Shown here: positions 1 to 8,720 of the stretch, in pieces
Position numbering within the stretch: the stretch's first letter is position 1
Layout: each line of letters begins with the position of its first letter
Assembly (NCBI RefSeq): GCF_003096015.2
Contig: NZ_CP029185.2
Location: 1,770,001 to 1,834,000, forward strand
DNA from: Limnobaculum parvum
Lineage (GTDB): Bacteria; Pseudomonadota; Gammaproteobacteria; Enterobacterales; Enterobacteriaceae
Length of the DNA stretch: 64,000 bases
Reading direction: 5' to 3'
Program-made: the position numbers and the translations under genes
Notes under the pieces: model-generated
What the model was told of the DNA's origin: nothing
Databases searched by the model: none
Seen by the model: only the letters and a program-made list of their open reading frames with translations

Positions 1-2
1 CA

Positions 3-62
3 GTTAAACGTATCAACCATAAAAAGCAGCGCGTTGAATTGATGCAGAAGTTTTGGATATAG
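3..62 (+). CDS. 3' end of an unidentified gene (partial)
   Basis: An open frame enters from the left edge and gives 19 residues ending QKFWI before a TAG stop. The next gene begins 12 bases later and its Shine-Dalgarno sequence (GGAAGG) directly follows this stop, so the two could be cotranscribed. The peptide is basic (two Arg and four Lys in 19 residues). It is too short to assign to a family, and could be a chance frame. Confidence 0.35.
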   Translation, partial: VKRINHKKQRVELMQKFWI

Positions 63-74
63 GAAGGTGCCGAA

Positions 75-359
75 ATGAAAATTGCAGCCATCATGTGTCA
101 TCACTGCGGTAGAAAGAACTGTGTGCGACGGCATGGTAGAGCTCGCTCAGGATTACAACGTTACTACTGTTCCGGATGTGGTCGGACATTTCAAATTAAC
201 TATATTTATCAGGGTAATGAAGGAAATATTTTACGGCAGATTGAAGCGTTAAGCGAAAAAGGAAAAACCCAGATGGAGATTTGCCGAAGTTTAGGTATCA
301 CCGCGATGGAGCTCGATCGCTACTTATATTTAATCTCAATAGAAAATAAGACTCATTAA
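75..359 (+). CDS. InsA-like zinc-ribbon protein (IS1 transposase N-terminal type)
   Basis: This 94-aa protein has a four-cysteine zinc ribbon (C8-x2-C11 and C32-x2-C35) with the RSGLQRYYCSGCGRTFQ segment typical of the InsA protein of IS1. A helix-turn-helix-like stretch follows (about residues 60-85, MEICRSLGITAMELDRYL), also as in InsA. InsA of IS1 is 91 aa and acts as a DNA-binding repressor. No InsB catalytic frame and no IS1 ends are visible nearby, so this looks like a stand-alone, perhaps domesticated, DNA-binding protein rather than a live insertion sequence. The start at 75 follows GGAAGG with good spacing. The domain call is well supported; the cellular role is unknown. Confidence 0.7.
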   Translation: MKIAAIMCHHCGRKNCVRRHGRARSGLQRYYCSGCGRTFQINYIYQGNEGNILRQIEALSEKGKTQMEICRSLGITAMELDRYLYLISIENKTH

Positions 360-388
360 GTACTCTCCGTCCGTTTCTTCCTGTCTCG

Positions 389-416
389 GATTATCCCGCC
401 TGATAGCGGGATAATC
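389..416 (+). terminator. Perfect 11-bp stem-loop after the InsA-like gene
   Basis: GATTATCCCGC and GCGGGATAATC form a perfect stem around a 6-base loop, 30 bases after the stop of the zinc-ribbon gene. No T-run follows, so it is a weak intrinsic terminator or an mRNA 3'-end stabiliser. Confidence 0.5.
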
Positions 417-578
417 ATCTAAACTTAATATCAGATAAACTCTCTGCCATGACTAAGATCCCCATGCGCGGAAATTCAAATCTAATGTACAATGCCGCAC
501 GCTGTGGCGGGCTGCCGTCAATACTGTCAGGTTCGCTACCTGTTCTATACGATTAACCACTTTATAATTTAGTGATAT

Positions 579-2540
579 ATGATACTTTCAGACAACCAAA
601 TAGAACTACTCAGTCCGGCAAGAGATGTAGAAATTGCCCGTGAAGCCATTTTGCATGGTGCCGATGCCATCTATATTGGCGGCCCCAGCTTTGGCGCTCG
701 TCATAATGCAGGGAACAGTCTGAAAGATATTGCTGAGTTGGTTACTTTTGCTCACCGTTATTATGCCAAAGTGTATGTTACCCTAAATACCATCTTACAT
801 GATGATGAGCTAGAACCGGCAAGACAGCTTATTTATCAATTGTATGATGCCGGTGTTGACGCGCTGATCGTTCAGGATATGGGCATTTTACAGTTAGATA
901 TTCCTCCTATCGATCTGCATGCCAGCACCCAAACGGACATCAGAACCCTTGAGAAAGCGAAATTCTTATCTGAAGTGGGTTTCTCTCAGTTGGTTCTGGC
1001 AAGAGAGCTGAATTTGGAGCAGATTCGACAAATTAAACATAACGTTAGTGCGGCGATTGAATTTTTTATTCACGGCGCATTATGCGTCGCGTTTTCCGGT
1101 CAGTGCTACATTTCTCACGCCCAAACTGGTCGTAGCGCCAACCGGGGCGATTGTTCACAAGCTTGCCGTCTACCCTATACCTTAAAGGATGACAAAGGCG
1201 GTATTGTGGCTTATGACAAGCATTTGCTCTCAATGAAAGATAACAACCAGGCAGCAAACTTGTCTGCGTTGATTGATGCTGGCGTGCGCTCTTTTAAAAT
1301 AGAGGGGCGTTATAAAGATATGGGGTATGTGAAAAATATCACTTCCTATTATCGTCAACAAATTGACCAGATTTTACACCAACGCTCTGACCTGTCCGCC
1401 GCTTCCAGTGGTAGAACACAACACCACTTTACGCCTAATCCGGAGAAGACATTCCATCGGGGAAGCACCGACTACTTTGTTAATCAACGGCAGATGGATA
1501 TTGGCGCATTTGATTCCCCTAAATATATTGGTTTACCGGTCGGTGAAGTGCTTAAGGTCGGGGGGAACTTTCTGGATGTTAGCGTGACTGAACCATTAAC
1601 TAATGGAGACGGCTTAAACGTATTAATTAAGCGAGAAATTGTCGGTTTTCGCGCCAGTAAGGTAGAGAAAACGGCCGAGCTTCGTTACCGGGTTTATCCT
1701 AATGAAATGCTGCCTGAATTTAGTAAGATACGACCCAATCATCCGCTAAACCGTAATCTGGATCACCTATGGCAGCAGTCATTGCTGAAGTCATCCAGCG
1801 AACGTAAGGTGAATGTTGCCCTCCACTTAACTCAGTCAGGATCCGAGTTATTGCTGACGGCAAGCAGTGAAGAGGGCATTAGCGTGACAGCGTCACTTGT
1901 TGGTGATTTTGACATAGCGAATCAGGCCGAGAAATCGTTACAAAGTTTGAAAGATGGTTTATCCAAGTTGGGACAAACTATCTATCGTACCATTTCTGTG
2001 ACTGTCGACTTACCGGTGGTGTACTTTATACCCAGTGCTCAACTCAACCAGTTACGGCGGGATGTGATTGATTCACTTACGGAAGCCCGGCTTCAAAATT
2101 ATCAGCGTGCGGAGCGCTTACCGGTCTCTGAGCCTGCCCCCGTCTATCCTGAAACTCACTTAAGCTTCCTTGCCAATGTTTATAACCATAAGGCGAGGGA
2201 GTTTTATCAACGATTTGGTGTCAAACTGATTGATGCCGCTTATGAAGCCCATCAGGAAAAGTCAGATGTGCCGGTAATGATTACCAAGCACTGCCTACGT
2301 TTTGCCTTCAATTTATGTCCTAAACAGGCCAAAGGCGTTCAGGGTGTAAAGGGGCGGGCAACGCCAATGCAACTGGTACACAATGATGAGGTTCTGACGT
2401 TGACCTTTGACTGTAAGCCATGCGAAATGCTGGTATGGGGTAAGATCAAACCACATGTACTGAAAGCACCACTGGCGGGGAGCGTAGTGGCTTCTATTTC
2501 TGTTGATGAGTTGAAAAAGACTATCAAACCTAAGCTGTAA
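579..2540 (+). CDS. rlhA: 23S rRNA 5-hydroxycytidine C2501 synthase RlhA (U32 family)
   Basis: The product is 653 aa, the same length as E. coli RlhA (YdcP), and matches it from the first residues (QIELLSPARD, EAILHGADAIYIGG) to the end. RlhA hydroxylates cytidine 2501 of 23S rRNA and depends on prephenate and an iron-sulfur cluster. The U32 signature region (FFIHGALCVAFSGQCYISHA followed by RSANRGDCSQACRLPY) holds conserved cysteines, and a late Cys pair lies in NLCPKQAKG and DCKPCEM. The ATG at 579 fits the family N terminus but has no clear Shine-Dalgarno sequence. A TATAAT lies only 11 bases upstream (563-568), so the leader may be very short. The 220 bases before it hold only the stem-loop at 389-416. 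Confidence 0.95.
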   Translation: MILSDNQIELLSPARDVEIAREAILHGADAIYIGGPSFGARHNAGNSLKDIAELVTFAHRYYAKVYVTLNTILHDDELEPARQLIYQLYDAGVDALIVQDMGILQLDIPPIDLHASTQTDIRTLEKAKFLSEVGFSQLVLARELNLEQIRQIKHNVSAAIEFFIHGALCVAFSGQCYISHAQTGRSANRGDCSQACRLPYTLKDDKGGIVAYDKHLLSMKDNNQAANLSALIDAGVRSFKIEGRYKDMGYVKNITSYYRQQIDQILHQRSDLSAASSGRTQHHFTPNPEKTFHRGSTDYFVNQRQMDIGAFDSPKYIGLPVGEVLKVGGNFLDVSVTEPLTNGDGLNVLIKREIVGFRASKVEKTAELRYRVYPNEMLPEFSKIRPNHPLNRNLDHLWQQSLLKSSSERKVNVALHLTQSGSELLLTASSEEGISVTASLVGDFDIANQAEKSLQSLKDGLSKLGQTIYRTISVTVDLPVVYFIPSAQLNQLRRDVIDSLTEARLQNYQRAERLPVSEPAPVYPETHLSFLANVYNHKAREFYQRFGVKLIDAAYEAHQEKSDVPVMITKHCLRFAFNLCPKQAKGVQGVKGRATPMQLVHNDEVLTLTFDCKPCEMLVWGKIKPHVLKAPLAGSVVASISVDELKKTIKPKL

Positions 2541-2591
2541 CACTGACTATTATCTCAAGCTGACATGTAGTGACGTTTGGAGTATTGCTGT

Positions 2592-5093
2592 ATGTATCGA
2601 TTTTCAAAAATATTATTTCTAATTTTTTCATTGGTTGTTATTGGTGCAACTGTCCCTTCAATATATGCAGCGCCTGCCAGCAGTAATACCAAACCGTCGG
2701 CAATTAAACCGCAAGACCCATCTCCGGTGAATAAACCGCAAGATCAGGAACAAGAAGAAAAGAAAGACGTCAGCACCGCGGAGCTTGAAGGCTTACAACA
2801 ACGGCTTAGTGATATTAAGCAACAGGTTTCCTTGGTAACCAAAGACAAGGAGTTTAGCGCCCTGAATGCGCAGGCGCTGGAAGTTTCGCATAAGGCAGAA
2901 GAGTACATCAGCATTCTGACGCCGGTGTTAACGCAAATACAGGCACAACTGGATGTTATTGGGCCAGCTCCTGCGCCAGGGGCTTTGGATGAAACGCCGG
3001 AAGTGACCAAACAGCGCAATGCATTAAACGCGGATAAGGCGTTAACCGAGAAAAAGTTAGAGCACTCTCAAACGTTAAAAACCAATGCCAGCAATCTTTC
3101 CAAGCAGATTATAGAACTACGGCGAAACGCGCTGAAAACGCAGTTAGCATTAAACTCAGGAAGTATTTTAGGGCCGCGTTTTTGGGCACCTATGTTTAGC
3201 CCACAAACAGATGATTGGTCTAAAATTGCGAGTTTTAGTCAACAGTTGTCTGACAGTGTTGTGCAAGCCTGGCAGCCGGATCGTTTGTTTGGATCAATCA
3301 TCTTGTTGGCTCTGTCCATTGCCGTTTGGATCTATGCCCGTAAATATTTGGAAAAAGCGCTGGTCTGGTTGAGTATCTGGGGTTTTCCGGATGGCCGCTT
3401 ACGCCGTACTTTTTTAGCTTTTGCCACGGTTATTGTGACAGTTATTACTGTGTATGGTGGTGCCAATCTGTTCTATCAGATTTTTGCCCGTAACAATACG
3501 CTACCACCAATGATAGATAATTTTGCCAATGGCCTGTTAGGGTTAACCATCTTCTCCGGGCTGATTGCCGGGTTGGGCCGGGCACTGCTTTCTAACCAGC
3601 GGCCATCATGGCGGTTAATAGCGATGCCGGATATGATTGCCAGCGCACTGAAGCTTTATCCCACCGCAATTGCTATTTTGTTGATGTCTTTTGGCACCCT
3701 AGAGCAGCTTAATAACGTTATTGGAAGTAGCGTATCAACGGCGATCTTCAGTAATGGTATTGCATCGCTGTTACTTGCGTTATTGGTATGGAAAGCAACA
3801 CGTCAAACTAACCGCATTCGTCGGGAGATGGCTGCGTTAGGTGACCCCTTAGAAGCCAGAGCTTCGCTGGGTAGCCTCATTCATTTAGTCGTTAGCGCCG
3901 TTTCGATTGGTATCGTATTAGCCTTATTGATTGGTTACATTCCACTGGCACGTTTTTTAACCTACGAGCTGGTGTGGGTTGGGATTGTTTTATCCTGCCT
4001 CTATTTAACCACCAAGTTGCTGGGCGATCTGTGCGAAAGCCTGTTCTCAGTTAGTCACGCCAGCGGAAAATGGATTAAGCAGGCGCTAAATTTGGATAAT
4101 CGCTATCTAGAGCAGGCAACCCTTCTGTTTTCTGCCATAGGAAATACCATTTTGGTTCTGTTGGCGGCCATTGCGCTGTTTAACGGTACCTATGGCGCAT
4201 CCACGCCAATGACCATTGTTGATAAAGCTATCGATATTTTGGGGAGCGATAGTTTCGGTAAAATCAATATCGTTCCGGCAAACGTAATGAGCGCCCTGAT
4301 TAGCCTAGTGGTTGGATTGTACATGCTACGCACTGTTCGTCGCTGGCTGGGACAGAAGTTCCTGCCTAAAACCGCGATGGACACTGGGATGCGCATGTCG
4401 TTAGTCACGCTGTTCAGCAACATTGGTTATGTCTTACTGATTCTGATTACCTTATCGTTACTGGGTATTGAATGGAATAAACTGGCCTGGATCGTTAGTG
4501 CGTTATCGGTGGGGATCGGTTTTGGTCTACAAGAGATTGTTAAGAACTTTATCTCAGGTCTGATTCTTCTGACAGAGCGTCCGGTAAAAGTAGGGGATCT
4601 GGTTAGTATTAGCGGTGTTGAAGGGGATATTCGACGTATCAACGTCAGGGCCACTGAAATTCAGCTTAGTGATAAATCAACGGTGATTGTGCCCAACTCT
4701 CAGTTAATTTCTCAAAACGTGCGTAACGTGACCATGGGTAATGCTCAGGGTGTGGCAACCATTCCATTAATTTTCCCGCTGGATATCGATCCTGAACAGG
4801 TTCGGGGTATTTTGCTGCAGGCTTATATCGCACATGAAGCTATTCAAGATACACCCGCACCTTCTGTCTCGTTTAGCCAGTTAACGCCGGATGGTATTAC
4901 GCTAAGCGTCACCGGCTATGTCAGTAGTCCTCGGGTCGTCAGCCGAACCAAAAGCGATCTACTATTTGATATTCTCAAGCGGTTACGGGCCGAAAACGTT
5001 AAACTTTCTAGCCCACAGAGTCTAATCGTGCAGAATTTGCCTCCAGAGATTGTTGCAGCCTATACGGATAACAGCAAAAAGGATATCGAGTAA
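2592..5093 (+). CDS. MscS-family mechanosensitive channel with DUF3772-type periplasmic region
   Basis: A large MscS-type channel of 833 aa. It starts with a signal peptide (cleavage near SIYA-APASS), then a Pro/Gln/Lys-rich linker and a coiled-coil periplasmic region to about residue 200. About ten membrane segments follow. The MscS core comes near the C terminus: LAWIVSALSVGIGFGLQEIV is the pore helix, then the beta domain around RPVKVGDLVSISGVEGDI and VIVPNSQLISQNVRN. The overall plan resembles DUF3772/KefA-type large channels that release solutes on hypo-osmotic shock. ATG 2592 is chosen over an in-frame TTG at 2577 because GGAG (2579-2582) lies nine bases before it. It sits 51 bases after rlhA and may be cotranscribed. 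The family is certain; the closest named paralogue is not. Confidence 0.88.
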   Translation: MYRFSKILFLIFSLVVIGATVPSIYAAPASSNTKPSAIKPQDPSPVNKPQDQEQEEKKDVSTAELEGLQQRLSDIKQQVSLVTKDKEFSALNAQALEVSHKAEEYISILTPVLTQIQAQLDVIGPAPAPGALDETPEVTKQRNALNADKALTEKKLEHSQTLKTNASNLSKQIIELRRNALKTQLALNSGSILGPRFWAPMFSPQTDDWSKIASFSQQLSDSVVQAWQPDRLFGSIILLALSIAVWIYARKYLEKALVWLSIWGFPDGRLRRTFLAFATVIVTVITVYGGANLFYQIFARNNTLPPMIDNFANGLLGLTIFSGLIAGLGRALLSNQRPSWRLIAMPDMIASALKLYPTAIAILLMSFGTLEQLNNVIGSSVSTAIFSNGIASLLLALLVWKATRQTNRIRREMAALGDPLEARASLGSLIHLVVSAVSIGIVLALLIGYIPLARFLTYELVWVGIVLSCLYLTTKLLGDLCESLFSVSHASGKWIKQALNLDNRYLEQATLLFSAIGNTILVLLAAIALFNGTYGASTPMTIVDKAIDILGSDSFGKINIVPANVMSALISLVVGLYMLRTVRRWLGQKFLPKTAMDTGMRMSLVTLFSNIGYVLLILITLSLLGIEWNKLAWIVSALSVGIGFGLQEIVKNFISGLILLTERPVKVGDLVSISGVEGDIRRINVRATEIQLSDKSTVIVPNSQLISQNVRNVTMGNAQGVATIPLIFPLDIDPEQVRGILLQAYIAHEAIQDTPAPSVSFSQLTPDGITLSVTGYVSSPRVVSRTKSDLLFDILKRLRAENVKLSSPQSLIVQNLPPEIVAAYTDNSKKDIE

Positions 5094-5109
5094 TTAGCTA
5101 AAAGCTCCC

Positions 5110-5141
5110 CCGTTAATCCTCTTTAATGTGGATTAACGGGA
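5110..5141. terminator. 11-bp inverted repeat between converging genes
   Basis: CCCGTTAATCC and GGATTAACGGG pair around a 10-base loop in the gap between the channel gene and the leftward exporter gene. On the minus strand a short T-run (GAGCTTTTAGC) follows, so it may end transcription from both sides. Confidence 0.65.
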
Positions 5142-5231
5142 AGGGCGATCCCCTGCTTTTGTATTGTGTTTTTCTCGCCGTGATGACTACCGTTTTAACG
5201 ATATTTCTTGGGAGCAGAGTGAAGGATTGCT

Positions 5232-5846
5232 TTAGCCTAAAGCGACTTTAATACCTAAACCAATCAAGACTACGCCAAGTACTTTGTCCACCATGCTTTG
5301 CACTTTTGCTAACCCCCGCCGAACTGGAGCGCTTTGGATTAAAACGATCAATAGTGGCCACCAAATAGCGGCAAGGATCCAGATAATAAAGGCATACCAC
5401 AATTTCTCACCGGTGCTGGAGTTAATACTCAATACTTGGGTAAAAACCGACAGGAAGAACAGCGTAGCTTTAGGATTCAGTAAATTACATAAGTAACCCT
5501 GAATAAAGGCATTTTTATAGCTGGTTTTTTGATGGCTAAGGTTAGTGACGTCCATTTTACTGCCACCGCGAGATAACAAAGCCTGAATGCCAATCCAGAT
5601 CAGATAGAGTGCGCCCGCATACTTTAAAAGGTTAAACAGCCACGGTGTTGCAGTAATCACAACCGCTAAACCAGCGACACAATATGACATATGGGTCGCA
5701 ACGCCCAAAATGACCCCTAATGCAGTCATCATCGCTACTGAACGACGATAACGGGCGGCATTTTTAATCACTAGAAAAAAATCAGGTCCCGGTGACAGCA
5801 TGCCTAGGGTGGCGATAGTGGCAATAAAAAGAGAGGTTTCCAGCAT
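5232..5846 (-). CDS. LysE/RhtB-family amino-acid exporter
   Basis: A 204-aa integral membrane protein with the family's N-terminal signature MLSPGPDFFLVIKNA and the second conserved segment GYLCNLLNPKATLFFLSVF. The length and six hydrophobic segments match RhtB/RhtC/LysE exporters, which pump amino acids or homoserine lactone out of the cell with the proton gradient. The ATG follows GGAGTTTGC. The substrate cannot be read from sequence; threonine or homoserine-type substrates are typical of this branch. It is monocistronic and converges on the channel gene. Confidence 0.88.
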   Translation of the reverse strand: MLETSLFIATIATLGMLSPGPDFFLVIKNAARYRRSVAMMTALGVILGVATHMSYCVAGLAVVITATPWLFNLLKYAGALYLIWIGIQALLSRGGSKMDVTNLSHQKTSYKNAFIQGYLCNLLNPKATLFFLSVFTQVLSINSSTGEKLWYAFIIWILAAIWWPLLIVLIQSAPVRRGLAKVQSMVDKVLGVVLIGLGIKVALG

Positions 5847-5969
5847 GCAAACTCCAACGTATATCCGTGGTTGTAGGCTTCATGCTTTGATCATGTCAGA
5901 GCTTAATTAAAATACAAAGCGGTTAATGAAGCGCTGTATAGGAAAACTGGGAACGTTGCACTTTTGTTA

Positions 5970-6000
5970 AAACAAAAAAACCTGACAGGGTAATCAGGTT
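5970..6000 (-). terminator. Intrinsic terminator of ygiW
   Basis: On the minus strand AACCTGA pairs with TCAGGTT around an 8-base loop and is followed by TTTTTGTTTT, a textbook intrinsic terminator about 65 bases after the ygiW stop. Confidence 0.85.
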
Positions 6001-6064
6001 CTAAAGGCATTCTAGGTAAGGATATCAAGAAATGGCAGGCGTCGATCGTTTTACCCGTTAGCCG

Positions 6065-6475
6065 TTATTTAATCTTGCTCATTTGTTTTACATCCAGTTC
6101 AATGGAATTCCAGTCTTTATTGATTTCACCCTGAAGCTCTACGGAATTGGTCGGGGAGATAGTCAGACCATTCCAGCGCTTATGGTCAATATCGACATTA
6201 ATGGTGCCGGTTTTATCACGAAAAACATACCGTTCTTTGCCGATTTGCTGTTCGATATTTCCTTGTAGGGTAACCCAAGTATCATCATCCATGGTCAAGG
6301 CTTTCTCAACCGTCATGGTGCCAGCATTAGGCCCTGAGAATCCGACTTCTTTTTGCGTTGGCTCGCTGGTCGTTGTTTCTGGGCCGTTAAATCCACCCTC
6401 GGCAGTGCTATTTTGGGCAAAGACAGACGCACTGGCTAATGTGGCTAGTAAAGCTAATATCGTTAATTTTTTCAT
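6065..6475 (-). CDS. ygiW: YgiW/VisP-type periplasmic OB-fold (BOF) stress protein
   Basis: The product is 136 aa with a signal peptide ending near VFAQ. The mature part is a BOF domain: MTVEKALTMDDDTWVTLQGNI, then ERYVFRDKTGTINVDID and ELQGEINKDW. YgiW proteins are small periplasmic proteins implicated in oxidative and envelope stress. The gene is divergent from qseB, exactly as in E. coli, and the shared 177-bp gap contains a QseB/PmrA-type direct repeat. The start has GAGAGAA upstream and the gene ends in a strong terminator. Confidence 0.92.
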   Translation of the reverse strand: MKKLTILALLATLASASVFAQNSTAEGGFNGPETTTSEPTQKEVGFSGPNAGTMTVEKALTMDDDTWVTLQGNIEQQIGKERYVFRDKTGTINVDIDHKRWNGLTISPTNSVELQGEINKDWNSIELDVKQMSKIK

Positions 6476-6535
6476 GTTTTATTCTCTCGATGGTTGATGA
6501 TCAATTCTTTTCTTCAGCCATTAAACCATTCAGTT

Positions 6536-6552
6536 CTTAACGGGATCTTAAT
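6536..6552 (+). promoter_or_regulatory. QseB/PmrA-type direct repeat (CTTAAC-N5-CTTAAT)
   Basis: CTTAAC, five bases, CTTAAT, lying about 100 bases before qseB in the ygiW-qseB divergent region. PmrA/BasR and the related regulator QseB recognise TTAA(T/G) half-sites spaced by five bases, so autoregulation of qseBC and control of ygiW are likely. Confidence 0.65.
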
Positions 6553-6652
6553 CGAGTGAAAATAAAAAATATTTTTGCTTAACCGGCCTGCGACGATAGC
6601 CACATCGAGATTTATCCTGTAAAAATAGGCCGTTAATCAACGGGGGGACATT

Positions 6653-7315
6653 ATGCGCATCTTGCTTATTGAAGATGATCGGCTGATTGGTGACGGAATC
6701 AAATCAGGACTCACTAAGCTAGGGTTCTGCGTGGACTGGTTTTCCGAAGGGAAATGCGGTCAACAGGCAATCGATACTGCGCCTTATGATGCTGTTGTTC
6801 TCGATCTTTCTTTGCCGGGCATTGACGGCATAGACATTCTGCGCGACTGGCGTAAAAGTGGATATGATGTGCCGATATTGATTTTGACGGCTCGTGATGC
6901 GCTAGAACAGCGGATTGATGGACTACAGCAAGGTGCGGATGACTATCTGTGTAAGCCTTTTGCCCTGACAGAAGTAGCAGCTCGATTACAGGCGTTGATT
7001 CGTCGGCGTCATGGTCAGATCTCGCCGACGCTCTCCTATGGGCATGTCGTGTATGAACCGGCGAGCATGAACGTGACCAGCCACGGAGAACCCGTGATTC
7101 TTAAACCCCGAGAATTGGCTATTCTGGAACTGTTTTTACATAACGCAGGTCGAGTTTTAACTCGACCGCTGATTGAAGAAAAACTGTATAACTGGAATGA
7201 AGAGGTTTCCAGCAATGCGGTTGAAGTTCATATACACCATTTGCGGCGAAAACTGGGGAATGACTTTATCCGCACAGTATATGGAGTGGGATATACGCTG
7301 GGAGATAATAAGTGA
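6653..7315 (+). CDS. qseB: Two-component response regulator QseB
   Basis: An OmpR-class response regulator of 220 aa. The receiver has the acidic pair E7-D8-D9, phospho-acceptor D51 (VVLDLSLPGIDG) and K101 (CKPFAL). The C-terminal winged-helix domain contains RELAILELFLHNAGRVL and VEVHIHHLRRKLG. It matches E. coli QseB closely, and ygiW lies divergently as in E. coli. It overlaps qseC by four bases (GTGA), which implies translational coupling. GGGGGGACATT before the ATG provides a strong ribosome-binding site. QseB controls motility, biofilm and envelope genes. This is taken as the true qseB because its neighbour order and residues fit best; a paralogue follows downstream. Confidence 0.93.
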   Translation: MRILLIEDDRLIGDGIKSGLTKLGFCVDWFSEGKCGQQAIDTAPYDAVVLDLSLPGIDGIDILRDWRKSGYDVPILILTARDALEQRIDGLQQGADDYLCKPFALTEVAARLQALIRRRHGQISPTLSYGHVVYEPASMNVTSHGEPVILKPRELAILELFLHNAGRVLTRPLIEEKLYNWNEEVSSNAVEVHIHHLRRKLGNDFIRTVYGVGYTLGDNK

Positions 7316-8664
7316 AAACACTGAGTTTGAGGCTGCGCCTGATCCTTCTGTTTATTCTGCTGGTAACGGTAACTTGGTCGATATCCAGCTTTCTGGCGTG
7401 GCGGCAAACCAGCAAAAACATTGATGAAATGTTTGATACTCAGCAAATGATATTTGCTAAACGGCTTACGGTGTTGCAACCAGCAATGGCCGGTAATCTT
7501 TCTCAGCAGTTACCTAAAACTAAGAAGTTATTACGCCATAACCGAGGCTCTCAGGACGACGACGCTCTCGCTTTTGCCATTTTTACGCCTGATGGTGAAA
7601 TGGTGTTACATGATGGGGATAATGGTAGCAACTTCATCTTCAACTATCATCAGGATGGCTTTGCAAACAGCGTAATCAAAAACGATGACGACCTTTGGCG
7701 CATTGTCTGGCTAAAAACGGTCGATAATCGTTATATTGTTGCCGTTGGTCAGGAATTGGACTACCGTGCTGACATGCTAGGAGACCTGCTAATTTCACAG
7801 ATCCAGCCCTGGTTGATTGCACTACCATTGATGGCGGCGTTGATGGTTTGGTTAATTACACGAGAATTACAACCGCTACGACATATTACTAACCAGCTTA
7901 ATCGACGTCAGCCTGATGACGAATCGCCGTTAAACGCAACCCATCTTGCCAGTGAAATTCAGCCGATTGTTAATGCGTTAAATAAATTATTTACCCGTAT
8001 TGGTACCATGCTAGTGCGAGAGCGACGCTTTACTTCTGATGCTGCCCACGAGTTACGAACTCCTTTAGCCGCGCTTCGAGTACAGACAGAAGTGGTGCAA
8101 ATATCGGGTGATGATGAAGCGATGCGTCAGCATGCATTAGCCAATCTTACTGATGGTATTGATCGTTCAACCCGGGTTGTCGACCAGTTATTGATGCTTT
8201 CGCGGCTGGATTCATTCTCTCAATTGGATGATGTGCAGCAAATTGAATGGCAGACACTGTTACAACATGCCATTGCTGATATTTATCCGAAAGCTCAGGC
8301 AGAAAATGTCGATATTCGTTTAGATATCAGGCAAGCACCTATGCCAATTAAAGGGCAACAATTACTATTATCAGTTATGCTGCGCAATCTACTGGATAAT
8401 GCGATTCGCTATGGTCGACAGGGTAACATCATCATGGTGACTTTAGATAAGTATCGCTTTAGTGTAGAGGATGAAGGGCCCGGTGTAAGTAACGAATACC
8501 TGCAACGTATTGGTGAACGCTTTTTTCGTCCGCCGGGTCAGGAAAAAACCGGTAGCGGGTTGGGATTATCCATTGTACAGCGTATTGCACATTTGCATGG
8601 GTTGGATGCTAAATTCAGTAATCGTGAACAGGGTGGTTTTGAGGTCGTCATTAGCTGGCATTAA
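7312..8664 (+). CDS. qseC: Sensor histidine kinase QseC
   Basis: A 450-aa sensor kinase with a GTG start overlapping the qseB stop. An N-terminal membrane segment (about residues 9-30) is followed by a periplasmic sensor region, including DDDALAFAIFTPDGEMVLHDG as in E. coli QseC. A second membrane segment lies around residues 160-182. The H box RRFTSDAAHELRTPLAALR places the phospho-histidine at H246, the same position as in E. coli. The ATP-binding domain shows the N box LLDNAIRYG, G1 EDEGPGV and G2 GSGLGLSIVQRIA. QseC phosphorylates and dephosphorylates QseB; the proposed adrenergic or AI-3 ligands come from E. coli work and cannot be inferred here. Confidence 0.93.
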   Translation: MKTLSLRLRLILLFILLVTVTWSISSFLAWRQTSKNIDEMFDTQQMIFAKRLTVLQPAMAGNLSQQLPKTKKLLRHNRGSQDDDALAFAIFTPDGEMVLHDGDNGSNFIFNYHQDGFANSVIKNDDDLWRIVWLKTVDNRYIVAVGQELDYRADMLGDLLISQIQPWLIALPLMAALMVWLITRELQPLRHITNQLNRRQPDDESPLNATHLASEIQPIVNALNKLFTRIGTMLVRERRFTSDAAHELRTPLAALRVQTEVVQISGDDEAMRQHALANLTDGIDRSTRVVDQLLMLSRLDSFSQLDDVQQIEWQTLLQHAIADIYPKAQAENVDIRLDIRQAPMPIKGQQLLLSVMLRNLLDNAIRYGRQGNIIMVTLDKYRFSVEDEGPGVSNEYLQRIGERFFRPPGQEKTGSGLGLSIVQRIAHLHGLDAKFSNREQGGFEVVISWH

Positions 8665-8706
8665 CCAGTTAATTTAGATTATTTTATTGGCGTAAAACTA
8701 ATTGAA

Positions 8707-8720
8707 ACAGGAGCTCCTGT
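8707..8720 (+). promoter_or_regulatory. Perfect palindrome enclosing the ribosome-binding site
   Basis: ACAGGAGCTCCTGT is a perfect 14-bp palindrome that contains the AGGAG ribosome-binding site and abuts the ATG of the second response regulator. In RNA it could fold into a small hairpin (five base pairs, AGCT loop) hiding the site; as DNA it could be a protein-binding site. Confidence 0.5.
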
